Positions 63,523 through 64,000 of a DNA stretch of 64,000 bases are shown here, one piece after another. The number at the start of each line of letters is the position of its first letter. Position 1 is the first letter of the stretch. Made by a program: the position numbers and the translations under genes. A model generated the notes under the pieces. That model did no database searches and was not told the origin of the DNA. It saw nothing but the letters and a program-made list of their open reading frames with translations. Source of the DNA: Chryseobacterium sp. 6424 (GTDB lineage Bacteria; Bacteroidota; Bacteroidia; Flavobacteriales; Weeksellaceae); NCBI RefSeq assembly GCF_003692615.1, contig NZ_CP023540.1, positions 1,426,001-1,490,000 on the forward strand, in the 5' to 3' direction.

Positions 63523-64000
63523 TTATGGCATGCTGCTCTTTCGTTCGATACCGAAAATGTAATAAACAACGGCCAGCACACGCGCCAAGAATTCGCGCGA
63601 CTGGTTTCTGTAATAACTGCGGTTTGCCAGCACATCCTGCGCATCAAAGCCCAGCGCGTTCATCTGGTTGTTCCTTGCATAAAACAGCGCCCGAAGGTTG
63701 TGGAAACCCTGTGATACGATAATCACATCATTCTGTTTGAAGACATTTTTACAGTTATTGATGCTTGCCTGCGTCTTGAAGCCCTTAGGGTCTTCGGTAA
63801 TGATGTTTTCAGGCACGCCTTCCTGATAGACAAGGTAATTCTTCATCGCGAAAGGTTCATCATAACCAGGACTTTTTTCGCCGCTGACGATTATCTTCTT
63901 GATTTTACCGTGGTGATAAAGCAAAGCGGTAGCATCCATCCGGGCAGTAAAATAAGGATTGGATACGCCCGATTTCATACGTGGTGAAGTACCCAGCACC
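63523..64000 (-). CDS. SanA/YdcF-like (DUF218) protein, 5' end missing
   Basis: About 158 C-terminal residues are in the window. The text VLGTSPRMKSGVSNPYFTARMDATALLYHHGKIKKIIVSGEK and ITEDPKGFKTQASINNCKNVFKQNDVIIVSQGFHNLRALFYARNNQMNALGFDAQDV is the DUF218/SanA fold with its conserved SxxxG and SQGFHxxRALF motifs. The N-terminus, which in SanA includes a membrane anchor, lies beyond base 64000. SanA of E. coli affects envelope permeability; the molecular activity of the family is unsettled. Confidence 0.85.
   Translation of the reverse strand, partial: VLGTSPRMKSGVSNPYFTARMDATALLYHHGKIKKIIVSGEKSPGYDEPFAMKNYLVYQEGVPENIITEDPKGFKTQASINNCKNVFKQNDVIIVSQGFHNLRALFYARNNQMNALGFDAQDVLANRSYYRNQSREFLARVLAVVYYIFGIERKSSMP

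Overview
The window is a chromosomal segment of a Bacteroidota bacterium, most likely Flavobacteriales and close to Chryseobacterium/Kaistella (Weeksellaceae). The signs are: many genes preceded by the Bacteroidota -7 box TAnnTTTG; two secreted proteins with type IX secretion sorting domains (one type A, one type B); DUF2007, DUF2911 and DUF305 proteins; a fused E1 alpha/beta 2-oxoacid dehydrogenase; a monomeric NADP isocitrate dehydrogenase; a lysine 6-aminotransferase next to an ALDH7-type dehydrogenase; and short lipoproteins. Genus placement is inference. No prophage, insertion sequence, CRISPR array or rRNA was seen; there is one tRNA (Arg, anticodon TCG).

Layout. 1-8.9 kb: truncated S9 peptidase, lipoamide dehydrogenase, DUF305 lipoprotein, fused E1 component, a small lipoprotein and a TPR/transmembrane/AraC regulator. 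9-14 kb: DUF2007 protein, lysine catabolism (ALDH then lat), and an Ada-type repair protein with a GNAT acetyltransferase. 14-16.1 kb: a structured intergenic element, a DUF2911 protein, an unrecognised coiled-coil gene and a 21-bp minisatellite. 16.1-22 kb: the pyrimidine operon pyrB-carA-(four-helix-bundle gene)-carB. It starts with a 24-codon leader ORF that runs directly into an intrinsic terminator, and it carries inverted arrays of a degenerate 7-bp repeat. 22.1-24.5 kb: transaldolase-like aldolase, nitroreductase, ohrR-ohr, tRNA-Arg. 24.5-33 kb: outer-membrane barrel, a 986-aa TPR protein and a 1178-aa T9SS type B protein. 33-39.5 kb: amino-acid permease, DUF962 protein, SPFH protein, dGTPase, Fpg/Nei-like glycosylase, T9SS type A protein. 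39.5-48.6 kb: gcvP, a 50-aa Lys/Cys-rich protein too short for most gene callers, a J-domain protein, two SRPBCC proteins, tpx, icd, an rRNA pseudouridine synthase. 48.6-57.4 kb: UbiA prenyltransferase, mevalonate-kinase-like GHMP kinase, transporters, thiolase, bifunctional nuclease, etfBA. 57.5-59.7 kb: two neighbouring genes each broken by one lesion (an SDR with an in-frame stop and an M20 peptidase with a -1 frameshift). 59.8-64 kb: lipoprotein, then udk-ftsB-mutA-methyltransferase, and a truncated SanA/YdcF-like gene.

The most promising undescribed system is the pyrB leader at about 21852-21968. It has a promoter, a minimal-length leader ORF with a U-rich 3' end, and a stop codon overlapping the first stem base of a 10-bp terminator followed by a U-run. 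This is the layout of the enterobacterial pyrL-pyrBI attenuator, here in a different phylum. The same operon holds a four-helix-bundle (23S-IVP/bAvd-like) gene between heptamer arrays in inverted orientation, and a similar array pair with no gene inside lies one gene away. Coordinates and codons were read by hand; no homology search was run.
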